Source: Geothrix oryzae
Lineage (GTDB): Bacteria > Acidobacteriota > Holophagae > Holophagales > Holophagaceae
DNA length: 64,000 bases
Direction: 5' to 3'
NCBI RefSeq assembly: GCF_030295385.1
Contig: NZ_AP027079.1
Coordinates: 62,001-126,000, forward strand
Shown: positions 53,722 through 62,274 of the stretch, piece after piece
Layout: every line of letters begins with the position of its first letter
Numbering within the stretch: position 1 is the first letter of the stretch
Translations under genes and position numbers: made by a program
The notes under the pieces: model-generated
The model's database searches: none
Told to the model about the DNA's origin: nothing
Seen by the model: the letters and a program-made list of their open reading frames with translations, nothing else

Positions 53722-56522
53722 GGAGGGCGCGGCTGGCCCTGGGGCTTCCAGCCCTGGTGATCCTGGGGCTTCCAGCCCTGCTGGCGGGCCAGGTCGCGCC
53801 TGCAACGCCCCCTCCCACGCCTTCTCCGGCATCCGCTTCAGCCTCTCCTCTGGCGGCGGTCCCCGCGGAACCCCGGCGCATCGAAGTCACGGTGCAGCCC
53901 CCGGACATGGTGTTCCGCTTCGCGCCCCGGGTGGTGATCCCGGGCATGCCAAAGGTGGCCCTGGCCCTCAGCGGCGGCGGCGCCCGCGGGCTGGCCCACA
54001 TCGGCGTGATCCAGCGCCTGGAGGAGGTGGGGTTCCCCCTGGGCAGCGTCACGGGCACCAGCGCCGGGGCCCTGGTGGGCGCGCTCTACGCCAGCGGCTT
54101 CTCGGGGCGGGAGATCGAGGAGCTCTTCCGCAGCCGGGATCTCACCCGCGCCTTCCTGGAACCCCTGCTCCGCAACCCGGGCGAGACCCTGGGCGAGCAG
54201 GAGGAACACGAGTCCACCTTCCTGTCCATCGAGCGGCAGAAGGGCCAGACCACCCTGGCCCAGGGGCTGCGGACCGGCGCCGAGGTCCAGCGCACGCTCC
54301 AGGGCCTGCTGGCCCGGGGCGCCTACTTCTCCGGCGGGGACTTCGACCAGCTGCAGCGGCCGCTCCGCATCCTGGCCACGAATCTGGAAACCGGGCAGGG
54401 GCGGGTGTTCGGCAACGGCGACCTGGTGGAGGCCGTGCGCGCGTCCATGGCTGTTCCGGGAGGCTTCCGGCCCGTGATGATCGACGGCCAGCAGTATGTG
54501 GATGGCGCCCTGGTGGAGAACCTGCCGGTCTTCACGGCCAAGGAGGCCTTCCACCCCGATGTGGTCATCGCCGTGGACATCAGCTCGCCCCTGGAGCGCC
54601 GGCAGGCCACCAGCATCTTCTCCGTGGCCACCCGCAGCCTGGACCTGGTGGTGGAGCGCCGCCAGTGGGAAAGCCGCGCCGAGGCCGACTTCCTCATCCG
54701 CCCCGAGATCCGGGATGCGCCCTTCCTGGAGTACGGGGGCATGGCGCCCAAGCTGGTCCTCCAGGGGCGCGAAGCCTTCGACGCCCGCCTGGAGGAGCTG
54801 GGCGCCCTCCTGCGCCGGAAGGCCGGCGGGCAGGAGCTCGTGGCGGCGACCCGGGTCGTCTTCGAGAGCCCCTATCCCATCGACGCCTCCCTGGAGGGGC
54901 TGCTGGCCGCCACCTTGAAGCCCGGTGCGGAAGGCTACCGGCTCCTGGACATCCAGATCCTCCTCCAGCAGATCCTCGTCCACGGGCTGGCCCAGGATGC
55001 CTGGGCCACGGTGGATGCGGACCGGGTGCTGACCATCCACATGCGGCCCTATCCGGCCATGACGGAACTGCAGGTGGACGCCCCCGCCGCCTGGCTTCCC
55101 CTGGTCCACCAGGCCCTGGCCGAAGAAGTGAAGCTCGGCGCGCCCTTCAACCCCCAGGTATTCGGCGGCCAGATGTCCCAGCTGGTCTACCGCCTGCTCA
55201 TGGAGGGCAGCCCCCTGGTGGATGCCCGGGGATCCAGCTTCGATCCCGCGACCGGGCGCCTCCGGGTGGTACTCCAGGAACCCCTGATCACCCAGGTGGA
55301 GGTCTGGGCCGTGCCCGGCCCTCCTGTGGACGAAGCCCGCCTGCGGCGCCTGCTGGGCGAACTGGAGGGCCGGCCCTTCCGGCCCAGCGAGCTCCAGAAC
55401 CGCATCGCCCTGGCCGAGCACCGCCTGTATCTCTCCGTGCTGCACTACCTGATCCGCCCGGACGGCAAGGGAGGCTGCATCCTCACCCTGGTTCCCGTGC
55501 CCCAGCAGCGGGACCGGCTGGACATCTCCCTGGGCTACGAGACCACCCTGGGCAGCCAGCTGGGCCTGGCCTACCGGGCCCTCAACCTGGGCTTCCAGGG
55601 CACCGAGCTGAACCTGAGCGCCTCCCGCAACCGGCTGCAGGAACAGGCGAGCCTGTCCCTGCGCAGCCCCTTCGGTTTCGCCCCCGGTGCGGGCGTGGAG
55701 CTGACGGGGAACTACTGGCAGCAGCGCCTGGAACTGCCCTTGAACTGGACCTCCCCGGAGCTTCCCGGCGGGGGGCCGGGCGCCCGGATCAGCGCCTCGG
55801 ACCTGATCCTGCGGACCTACGCCGGGTTCAGCAACCTGGGCACCGGCAAAGTCAGCCTGGACCTGGGCCGCCGGGATGCGGCCTTCCGGGAGGCGGGGCT
55901 CCGCCAGACCCAGGCCCAGAACACCGCCTACCTGTCCGCCGAGTGGGACAACTTCGACCGCCATACGCTGCCCCGGGAGGGCCTGCTCCTGAGGGGGCGC
56001 TTCGGGGTGGGTGAGACCAAGGCCGGGGCGCTGCCCGCGGGCGACTTCCAGCAGGTCTATTTCCGGGCCCGGGGCGTCCACCCCTTCAATCAATTCCTGG
56101 GGGCCGACCTGGATCTGGAATGGAGCCAGGGCCGCCACCTGCCCCTGGACCGCTGGTGGGCCCTTGGCGGTCCCTCCTTCGTCATCGGCTCCCGGGCCGT
56201 GGGCTACTTCGCCCCCAACTTCGCCGCCGTGCGGTTCGGCGTGCCCTTCCGGGTCTACGCCGGGCTGGGGCTCACGCTGGAGGCGGTGCCCCGCTTCGAC
56301 ATGGCCTGGCTGTCCCGGGAGGCGACCAGCCTCTTCCGTTCGGACGCGAACCTCCGTCCCCAGGGGGCCGGCCTCATGCTGCGCACCACCCTGTCCAATT
56401 TCTATGTGGAAGTGTCCTACGGCTTCCTCCGGCAGCGGTCACCCCAGGAAACCGGGCAGGTCTCCGGCAGCTTCAATGTGCTCATCGGAACCCAGCCCTT
56501 CGATCTCTGGAAGCGCCGGTAG
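53718..56522 (+). CDS. patatin-like phospholipase with outer-membrane barrel (PlpD-like, type Vd)
   Basis: The 934-residue product has a signal segment (about 1-25) and a Pro/Ala linker. The patatin domain (about 75-300) has the oxyanion motif GGGARG (86-91), Ser115 in GTSAG and Asp262 in DGA. POTRA-like units follow (about 360-560). The last ~350 residues form a BamA/Omp85-type beta barrel ending ...GTQPFDLWKRR. This matches type Vd autotransporters, in which the barrel exports or anchors the lipase. The gene is coupled to rph (ATGA). Confidence 0.93.
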   Translation: MRRARLALGLPALVILGLPALLAGQVAPATPPPTPSPASASASPLAAVPAEPRRIEVTVQPPDMVFRFAPRVVIPGMPKVALALSGGGARGLAHIGVIQRLEEVGFPLGSVTGTSAGALVGALYASGFSGREIEELFRSRDLTRAFLEPLLRNPGETLGEQEEHESTFLSIERQKGQTTLAQGLRTGAEVQRTLQGLLARGAYFSGGDFDQLQRPLRILATNLETGQGRVFGNGDLVEAVRASMAVPGGFRPVMIDGQQYVDGALVENLPVFTAKEAFHPDVVIAVDISSPLERRQATSIFSVATRSLDLVVERRQWESRAEADFLIRPEIRDAPFLEYGGMAPKLVLQGREAFDARLEELGALLRRKAGGQELVAATRVVFESPYPIDASLEGLLAATLKPGAEGYRLLDIQILLQQILVHGLAQDAWATVDADRVLTIHMRPYPAMTELQVDAPAAWLPLVHQALAEEVKLGAPFNPQVFGGQMSQLVYRLLMEGSPLVDARGSSFDPATGRLRVVLQEPLITQVEVWAVPGPPVDEARLRRLLGELEGRPFRPSELQNRIALAEHRLYLSVLHYLIRPDGKGGCILTLVPVPQQRDRLDISLGYETTLGSQLGLAYRALNLGFQGTELNLSASRNRLQEQASLSLRSPFGFAPGAGVELTGNYWQQRLELPLNWTSPELPGGGPGARISASDLILRTYAGFSNLGTGKVSLDLGRRDAAFREAGLRQTQAQNTAYLSAEWDNFDRHTLPREGLLLRGRFGVGETKAGALPAGDFQQVYFRARGVHPFNQFLGADLDLEWSQGRHLPLDRWWALGGPSFVIGSRAVGYFAPNFAAVRFGVPFRVYAGLGLTLEAVPRFDMAWLSREATSLFRSDANLRPQGAGLMLRTTLSNFYVEVSYGFLRQRSPQETGQVSGSFNVLIGTQPFDLWKRR

Positions 56523-56557
56523 CAGCCCACCCGGGCTCCCGCCCGGGCTTCGGGCAG

Positions 56558-56580
56558 GCTCCGGGGCAGGTCCCCGGAGC
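56558..56580 (+). terminator. GC-rich hairpin after the patatin gene
   Basis: GCTCCGGGG, five bases, CCCCGGAGC form a perfect 9-bp stem. A second one, CCCGGGC/GCCCGGG, lies at 56530-56547. No T-run. Confidence 0.5.
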
Positions 56581-56686
56581 GGGCGGTCTGCATCCGGTGG
56601 TCTGTGATCCCCTGCACAGGGGCCCCCGGCGTCCCGGGCTGATAACCTGAAGTGCTGCGATTCACGCGCTCTTTGCCGAGGCCGCC

Positions 56687-58039
56687 ATGCGCTACCTGCC
56701 CTCTTCCCCTGTCGAGGATCGTGCCCTCCTGGACACCATCGGCGTCGCCCGCGCCGAGGAGTTGCTGGCGGGCATCCCGGAGGCCCTGCGGTTGAAGAGG
56801 GACCTGGACCTGCCCACCCAGGGCTCCGAGCAGGAAGTGGCCTGGGAGATGATGGGCCTGGCCAACAAGAACACCCGCTTCTGCGCCCAGTTCCTGGGGG
56901 CCGGCGCCTATGACCACTTCGTGCCCTCGGCCATCGATGCCATGGTGAGCCGCCAGGAGTGGTTCACGGCCTACACGCCCTACCAGCCCGAGATCAGCCA
57001 GGGCACGCTCCAGCACATCTTCGAGTACCAGACCCTCATCTGCGACCTCGCGGGTCTGGATGTGACGAATGCCAGCCTCTACGACGGCGGCACCGCCTGC
57101 GTGGAGACGGCCCTCATGGCCGTGCGCGTGGCGAAGAAGCGCAACACCGTCCTGGTGAGTCGCGGCCTGCACCCGCTCTACCGCGAGGTGCTCAAGACCA
57201 ACTTCGCGCCCCATGACGACCTCCAGCTGGTGGAGGTGGGCCTCAAGAACGGCGTCACCGACCTGGCCGACCTGCAGGCGAAGCTGAATGGGGATGTGGC
57301 CGCCGTGATGGTGGGCTACCCCAACTTCCTGGGCGCCGTGGAGGACCTGACGGCCCTGGCCGGCCCCGTCCACGCCGCCGGCGCCCTGCTGGTGAGCGTC
57401 ACCCAGGAGGCCCTGGCCTTCGGCTGGCTGGAGGCCCCCGGCAAGGCCGGCGCCGACATGGCCTGCGGCGAGGCCATGTCCTTCGGCAACAAGCCCACCT
57501 TCGGCGGCCCCTTCCTGGGCTTCCTCGCGGTGAAGGACGCCCACAAGCGCGAGATCCCGGGCCGCGTGGTGGGCCAGACCAAGGATCTGGAAGGCCGCAC
57601 GGGCTATGTGCTCACGCTGACGGCCCGCGAGCAGCACATCCGTCGCGACAAGGCCACCAGCAACATCTGCTCGAACCAGGGGCTCGTGGCCCTGCGCGCC
57701 AACATCTTCCTCCAGCTGGCGGGCCCCGAGGGCCTGCGCGGCCTGGCGGAGCAGAACGCCGCCAAGGCCCAGTACCTGCGCCAGCGCCTGCTGGAGCTGC
57801 CGGACATGGAGCCGGTCGACGACCCGCCCTTCTTCAACGAGTTCGTGCTGCGCTACCGGGGCGACATGGCGGCGCTGCAGGAGGCCTGCCTCGCGGAGAG
57901 CCTGCTGCCGGGACTGGACCTGGGCCGCTTCTACCCCGAATACGAAGGCTGCATCCTCTGGTGCGCCACCGAACTCCACACCCGCCGGATGATCGAGAGC
58001 CTCGTCGAAATCCTGGCCCGCGTCCCCGCCACCGTCTGA
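56687..58039 (+). CDS. gcvPA: glycine decarboxylase (P protein) subunit 1
   Basis: The split P protein decarboxylates glycine with pyridoxal phosphate in the glycine cleavage system. The 450-residue subunit 1 has MRYLPSSPVED, FLGAGAYDHFVPSAIDAM, AYTPYQPEISQGTLQHIFEYQT, LDVTNASLYDGGTACVETALMAV and GKAGADMACGEAMSFGNKPTFGGP. Subunit 2 follows after 10 bases. No gcvT, gcvH or lpd is present in the window. I looked for a glycine riboswitch in the 164-base leader and did not find its core. Confidence 0.97.
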   Translation: MRYLPSSPVEDRALLDTIGVARAEELLAGIPEALRLKRDLDLPTQGSEQEVAWEMMGLANKNTRFCAQFLGAGAYDHFVPSAIDAMVSRQEWFTAYTPYQPEISQGTLQHIFEYQTLICDLAGLDVTNASLYDGGTACVETALMAVRVAKKRNTVLVSRGLHPLYREVLKTNFAPHDDLQLVEVGLKNGVTDLADLQAKLNGDVAAVMVGYPNFLGAVEDLTALAGPVHAAGALLVSVTQEALAFGWLEAPGKAGADMACGEAMSFGNKPTFGGPFLGFLAVKDAHKREIPGRVVGQTKDLEGRTGYVLTLTAREQHIRRDKATSNICSNQGLVALRANIFLQLAGPEGLRGLAEQNAAKAQYLRQRLLELPDMEPVDDPPFFNEFVLRYRGDMAALQEACLAESLLPGLDLGRFYPEYEGCILWCATELHTRRMIESLVEILARVPATV

Positions 58040-58049
58040 GGAGATGGCC

Positions 58050-59579
58050 ATGTTTCTGCGTCAGCGCGAACCCCTCTCTTTCGATCGTTCCGTCTCCGGC
58101 AAGCGGGGCATGGATCTTCCCAAGCTCGATGTGCCCGAGGCCAAGGACACCCGTCCCGCCCACCTCAGGCGCAGCGGCTTCGACGCCCTGCCTGAGCTGA
58201 GCGAAGTGGAGGTCATCCGCCACTTCACGCGCCTCTCCAAGTGGAACTACGGCGTGGACGACGGCATCTACCCGCTGGGCTCCTGCACCATGAAGCACAA
58301 CCCGCGGCTCAACGAGAAGGTCGCCGGCCTGCCGGGCTTCACGGACAGCCACCCCATGGCCCCCGATGCGCTGGTGCAGGGCAACCTGGAGATGATCTAC
58401 ACCCTCCAGGAATGGCTGAAGGAGATCACCGGCCTGCCCGGCGTCACCCTCCAGCCCAGCGCCGGCGCCGCCGGCGAGCTGACGGGCGTCATGCTCATCC
58501 GGGCCTACCATGTGTCCAAGGGCGCCAAGCGCCGCGTGATCCTCATCCCCGACAGCGGCCACGGCACCAACCCCGCCACCGCCGCCATGGCCGGGTATGA
58601 AGTGGTCGAGCTGCCCTCGCTGCCGGACGGCACCATCGCCTTCGACGATGTGACCGATCCCGTGAACGGCAAGGTCCGCAAGGGCCTCAGGACGCTCGTG
58701 AGCGAGCTCGGCACCGAGATCGCCGGCGCCATGATCACGAATCCCAATACCGTGGGCGTCTTCGAGTACCGCTTCAAGGAGGTCAGCGACCTCCTGCACA
58801 GCGTCGGCGCCCTGGTCTACATGGATGGCGCCAACATGAACGCCCTGGTGGGCGTGGCCCGCCCGGGCGATTTCGGCGTGGATGTCATGCACCTGAACCT
58901 CCACAAGACCATGTCCACGCCCCACGGCGGCGGCGGTCCCGGCGCCGGCCCCGTCTGCTGCGGCGAGAACCTGATGCCCTTCCTGCCCGTGCCCGTCGTG
59001 GTGCGCGACACCGTGAAGGTGGGCGAGGGCGAGGTGCCCAGGCACTCGTACCGCTGGGACTGGAAGCGGCCCCAGAGCATCGGCAAAGTGCACACCTTCT
59101 ACGGCAACTTCGGCATCCTCGTCCGGGCGCTCACCTACTGCCTGAGCCACGGCTCCGACGGCCTGAAGGAGGCCACGCTCCGGGCCATCGTGAACGCCAA
59201 CTACATCCGTGCCCGGCTCAAGGGCGCCTATGCCCTGCACATCGATTCCCCGAGCCTGCACGAGGTGGTCTTCAGCGACACGCTGCAGGCCAAGCACGAT
59301 GTCCACACGCTCGACATCGCCAAGCGCCTCATCGACCACGGCTACCACCCGCCCACGATCTACTTCCCCCTGATCGTGCCCGGCGCGCTGATGATCGAGC
59401 CCACGGAAAGCGAAGACAAGGGCGAGCTGGACGCCTTCTGCGACACCATGCTCGCCATCGCGAAGGAGGCCGAGACCGACGCCGAGGCCCTGCACCAGGC
59501 GCCGACCCTCGCCCCCCTGCGCCGCATGGACGAGACCACTGCCGCCCGCAAGCCCGTGCTGCGGTGGGCCAAGGGCTGA
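58050..59579 (+). CDS. gcvPB: glycine decarboxylase (P protein) subunit 2
   Basis: This subunit carries the pyridoxal-phosphate lysine in the segment LNLHKTMSTPHGGGGPGAGP. Other landmarks are NYGVDDGIYPLGSCTMKHNPR, LQPSAGAAGELTGVMLIRAYH, DSGHGTNPATAAMAGYEVVE and PLIVPGALMIEPTESEDKGELD. I chose ATG 58050, six bases after GAGGAG; ATG 58044 lies directly on that site. The protein is 509 residues. A strong hairpin terminator follows. Confidence 0.97.
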   Translation: MFLRQREPLSFDRSVSGKRGMDLPKLDVPEAKDTRPAHLRRSGFDALPELSEVEVIRHFTRLSKWNYGVDDGIYPLGSCTMKHNPRLNEKVAGLPGFTDSHPMAPDALVQGNLEMIYTLQEWLKEITGLPGVTLQPSAGAAGELTGVMLIRAYHVSKGAKRRVILIPDSGHGTNPATAAMAGYEVVELPSLPDGTIAFDDVTDPVNGKVRKGLRTLVSELGTEIAGAMITNPNTVGVFEYRFKEVSDLLHSVGALVYMDGANMNALVGVARPGDFGVDVMHLNLHKTMSTPHGGGGPGAGPVCCGENLMPFLPVPVVVRDTVKVGEGEVPRHSYRWDWKRPQSIGKVHTFYGNFGILVRALTYCLSHGSDGLKEATLRAIVNANYIRARLKGAYALHIDSPSLHEVVFSDTLQAKHDVHTLDIAKRLIDHGYHPPTIYFPLIVPGALMIEPTESEDKGELDAFCDTMLAIAKEAETDAEALHQAPTLAPLRRMDETTAARKPVLRWAKG

Positions 59580-59594
59580 ACCGTACCGTGAACG

Positions 59595-59622
59595 GAGAAG
59601 GGCCCCGGTCGGGGCCCTTCTC
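59595..59622. terminator. bidirectional terminator between gcvPB and the Lrp gene
   Basis: GAGAAGGGCCCC, GGTC, GGGGCCCTTCTC form a perfect 12-bp stem, extended by GAAC/GTTC on the outside. It serves both convergent genes. Confidence 0.8.
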
Positions 59623-59625
59623 TGT

Positions 59626-60066
59626 TCAGCGCCGGTCGAAGCGCGGCGCCATCACCAGCAGGGTCTGGGTGGAGGCGATGCCGGGGAGCTTGGCCACTTC
59701 GTCGCGGATGCGGTTGAGGTCCTCCAGGCGCTCCGCCTCCAGCTGCAGCACCAGGTCGATGTCCCCGCTCACGCTGTCGGCCACCCGCACCTCGGGAAAG
59801 GCCTCCAGCATGCGCAGGGCCCGCTCGTGGCTGGGCCCGCTGCCGCGCACCAGCAGGTAGGCCCGCACGCCGGGCTTCGCCTCGAAGCCCAGGCGCAGCG
59901 TGTAGCCGAGGATGACGCCCTCGCGCTCCAGACGCTTGAGGCGCTCCTGCACGGCCGACCGCGAGAGGCCCACCCGGGCCGCCAAGGCCACCTGGGTGAG
60001 GCGGGCATCGGCGCCCAGCTCCGCGAGGAGGCGGCGGTCCAGGTCGTCCAGGTCGGGCTTGGGCAT
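59626..60066 (-). CDS. Lrp/AsnC-family transcription regulator
   Basis: The 146-residue protein has the N-terminal helix-turn-helix (LDDLDRRLLAELGADARLTQVALAARVGLSRSAVQERLKRLEREGVI) and the RAM effector-binding domain (VSGDIDLVLQLEAERLEDLNRIRDEVAKLPGI). Lrp/AsnC proteins bind short palindromes as dimers or octamers and respond to amino acids. The ATG could be 60066 or 60081. Its start overlaps a pair of palindromes also found ahead of the second S41 peptidase gene. Confidence 0.93.
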   Translation of the reverse strand: MPKPDLDDLDRRLLAELGADARLTQVALAARVGLSRSAVQERLKRLEREGVILGYTLRLGFEAKPGVRAYLLVRGSGPSHERALRMLEAFPEVRVADSVSGDIDLVLQLEAERLEDLNRIRDEVAKLPGIASTQTLLVMAPRFDRR

Positions 60067-60074
60067 CCCGCATT

Positions 60075-60108
60075 CTGGCATCCTGCCGGGAATCCGGCAC
60101 CCTGCCGC
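60075..60108. promoter_or_regulatory. tandem palindromes upstream of the first S41 gene
   Basis: Two 15-base units, CTGGCA-TCC-TGCCGG (60075-60089) and CCGGCA-CCC-TGCCGC (60094-60108), lie with centres 19 bp apart. The same arrangement with the same spacing is at 62192-62225. Fifteen-base palindromes suit Lrp-type dimers, and the Lrp gene starts inside the first unit. Confidence 0.6.
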
Positions 60109-60203
60109 CTACACGCCGGCAGGCCCTTCGCGAACCCTGGGGGATCGCGCCGGCCCTGGATCACGCCGATCACGCCGACCGCACCGATCCCCCGGAGACC
60201 CCC

Positions 60204-61121
60204 ATGCGCCCGACCCCCCTTCTGCTCTTGCCCGTCCTCGCGGCTGGACTCGCCGCGGCGGAACCCGCCCCCGTCTCCCTCACCGCGGACCGTCAGGCCC
60301 ACCTGGTGGCTCAGATCGCCGACCTCGTCCGCGACGAATACGCGTTTCCCGACCTCGCCGCCGTCGCCGCCGAGGGCCTGCGGCGGCAGGCGGGAACCCT
60401 TGTGGACTCCGGCTCCACGGACGCGAAAGCCTTCCTGGCCCGGGTCAACGGAGCCCTGCAGGCGCTCACCCGCGACAAGCACCTGAACGCGCGGATCCGC
60501 ATCCCCCGCTTCGATGTGCCGACCCCCAGCCTGGGCCTGCACTCGGTGACGCGTCTGGAGGACGGCCTGGGTTATCTGCGCGTAGACCGCTTCTTCCAGG
60601 CGGAGGAAAGCCGCGCCGCTTTCGATGCAGCCCTGGACCGGCTGGCGGGGTGTCGGGCCATGGTGATCGACCTGCGGGAGAACCGCGGCGGCGGTGACGC
60701 GAACGCCCTGCTGGCTTCCTACTTCCTGGCCCGGCGTACCCTCCTGAACCGGCTCGAGTGGCGCCGGCAGGAACCCATGGAGGCCTGGGCAGGCCCCTCC
60801 ACCCGGCCTGCCTTTGCGGAAATCCCCCTCTACATCCTGGTGGGGGGGACGACCTTTTCCGCCGGAGAGGCTCTGGCCTATGCGCTGCAGCAGCAGAAGC
60901 GGGCCGTGATCGTGGGCGAGACCACCAAGGGCGGCGCCAATCCCAACCGCTTCTTCCCCCTGGACCACGGCCTGGAGCTCTCCGTCTCCGTGGGCCGCAC
61001 GGTGAACCCCCTCAGCGGCACGAACTGGGAGGGCACAGGCGTGAAGCCGGATGTGGCCGTGCCCGCAGGAGAGGCCCTGGAGGCGGTGCGCCGCCTGTGG
61101 GCCGGGGTCGCGCGGCGATGA
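60204..61121 (+). CDS. S41-family peptidase, first copy
   Basis: The 305-residue protein has a signal peptide (MRPTPLLLLPVLAAGLAAAEP). An N-terminal helical region (about 25-90) resembles the Tsp N-terminal domain. The S41 core has LGYLRVDRFFQAE, MVIDLRENRGGGDANALLASYFL, the catalytic-serine segment GGTTFSAGEALAYALQQ and VGETTKGGANPNRFF. There is no PDZ domain. Family members are periplasmic or secreted proteases. It overlaps or is coupled to the following TolB-like gene. Confidence 0.93.
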   Translation: MRPTPLLLLPVLAAGLAAAEPAPVSLTADRQAHLVAQIADLVRDEYAFPDLAAVAAEGLRRQAGTLVDSGSTDAKAFLARVNGALQALTRDKHLNARIRIPRFDVPTPSLGLHSVTRLEDGLGYLRVDRFFQAEESRAAFDAALDRLAGCRAMVIDLRENRGGGDANALLASYFLARRTLLNRLEWRRQEPMEAWAGPSTRPAFAEIPLYILVGGTTFSAGEALAYALQQQKRAVIVGETTKGGANPNRFFPLDHGLELSVSVGRTVNPLSGTNWEGTGVKPDVAVPAGEALEAVRRLWAGVARR

Positions 61122-61183
61122 AGGCGAGGCGGCCGATCTTCCCGCGCGTGGTTGACCCCTTTGACCCTTCAGGCGAGCGGCCC

Positions 61184-62188
61184 ATGATCCGTGCCTTCCC
61201 GGCCCTTCCCTGGGTGGCAGGGAGCCCGCGCAGGCGGGCGCCGCGTCTCGTCGCGGGTCTGCTGCTCGCCGCATCCCTCGGCTGCGGGGGAGGCGGTGGA
61301 GGAGGCACTGGGACGGCTTCGGCGCCGCCTCCCCTCCCTCCGCCCACCTACGACCTGGTGTTCGACGGGCGGAACGGGGATGGGTCCCACCTGCTCTACC
61401 AGGTCCGGCCCGAGGGTGGCGCCCCCCAGGTGCTGGGCCTGGGGTACGGCGGCACGCGCCCCCACGCCCGCCCCGATGGCCGGGCCCTGGTGTACGCCAG
61501 CCTCCCCACGGACCTGGTTCCCGCCCAGCTCATGCTCGTGGACGACTTGACCCAGCCGGCGATCTGCCTCTCCACGGAAGCGGGCGTGGCCGAGCGGGAG
61601 GTGGTCTGGGCCCCGGATGGCCTGCGCCTCGCCTTCCACTCGCAGCTGGAGGATCCGGCCGGCGACATCTTCACGGCGGATCTGCGGGGCCGGAGCCTGG
61701 AGAACCGGCGCAACCTCACGCCGCGCCAGGCCGGCGACCCGATGATTTCGCCCGATGTCACGCCCGCCTGGTCGCCGGACGGCACGCGCCTCGCGTTCGC
61801 CTCGTACCGCCAGGGCAGCCCGGCCCTGTGGCTGATGAACGCCGACGGCAGCGGGGCCCGTCAGCTGACGCCCACCAGCAGCGTGTCGGGCGACTACTTC
61901 CCCACCTGGTCGCCGGATGGCCGCTGGATCGCCTTCCAGCGCCTCACGAGCGAGAGCGTCCAGATCGGCATCCTCCCGGCCGCGGGCGGAACGCCCACCT
62001 TCCTGCCCTTTGCGGGCAAGGCCTACGCGCCGGCCTGGTCCCCCGATGGTGGCTGGATCGCCTTCAGCGGCCTGGTGGACGGGGAGTACGACATCCACCT
62101 CCAGACGCCGGACGGCCGTGGCCTGCGGCGCATCCCGCGGGCCGGCGAGGACCGGGGCCCCAGCTGGATCCGGCGCGCGGACCCGTGA
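61184..62188 (+). CDS. TolB-like beta-propeller lipoprotein
   Basis: The product (334 residues from 61184) has a lipoprotein signal (RLVAGLLLAASLGC) followed by a glycine run. Repeated PD40/TolB motifs (VVWAPDGLRLAFHSQ, PAWSPDGTRLAFASYRQ, PTWSPDGRWIAFQRL, PAWSPDGGWIAFSGL) form a beta propeller. Start choice: ATG 61118 overlaps the S41 stop (ATGA) and would add 22 residues; ATG 61184 with AGGCGAG upstream gives a more normal signal peptide. It lies between two S41 peptidases and may present substrates or partners. Confidence 0.85.
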   Translation: MIRAFPALPWVAGSPRRRAPRLVAGLLLAASLGCGGGGGGGTGTASAPPPLPPPTYDLVFDGRNGDGSHLLYQVRPEGGAPQVLGLGYGGTRPHARPDGRALVYASLPTDLVPAQLMLVDDLTQPAICLSTEAGVAEREVVWAPDGLRLAFHSQLEDPAGDIFTADLRGRSLENRRNLTPRQAGDPMISPDVTPAWSPDGTRLAFASYRQGSPALWLMNADGSGARQLTPTSSVSGDYFPTWSPDGRWIAFQRLTSESVQIGILPAAGGTPTFLPFAGKAYAPAWSPDGGWIAFSGLVDGEYDIHLQTPDGRGLRRIPRAGEDRGPSWIRRADP

Positions 62189-62191
62189 ATT

Positions 62192-62225
62192 CCGGCAACC
62201 TGCCGGCCTTCCGGCACCCTGCCGC
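62192..62225. promoter_or_regulatory. tandem palindromes upstream of the second S41 gene
   Basis: CCGGCA-ACC-TGCCGG (62192-62206) and CCGGCA-CCC-TGCCGC (62211-62225), centres 19 bp apart. Nineteen bases (62210-62228) are identical to 60093-60111, and weaker similarity continues for about 25 bases. Confidence 0.6.
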
Positions 62226-62274
62226 CTAGACCGGGCGGCCCCTCGGCCGAAACCTGAAGGACTCCGGAGGCTCC

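Noticed and set aside
56523-56686. Possible glycine riboswitch ahead of gcvPA
   Set aside because: The leader has only GC-rich hairpins; the conserved glycine aptamer core was not found.
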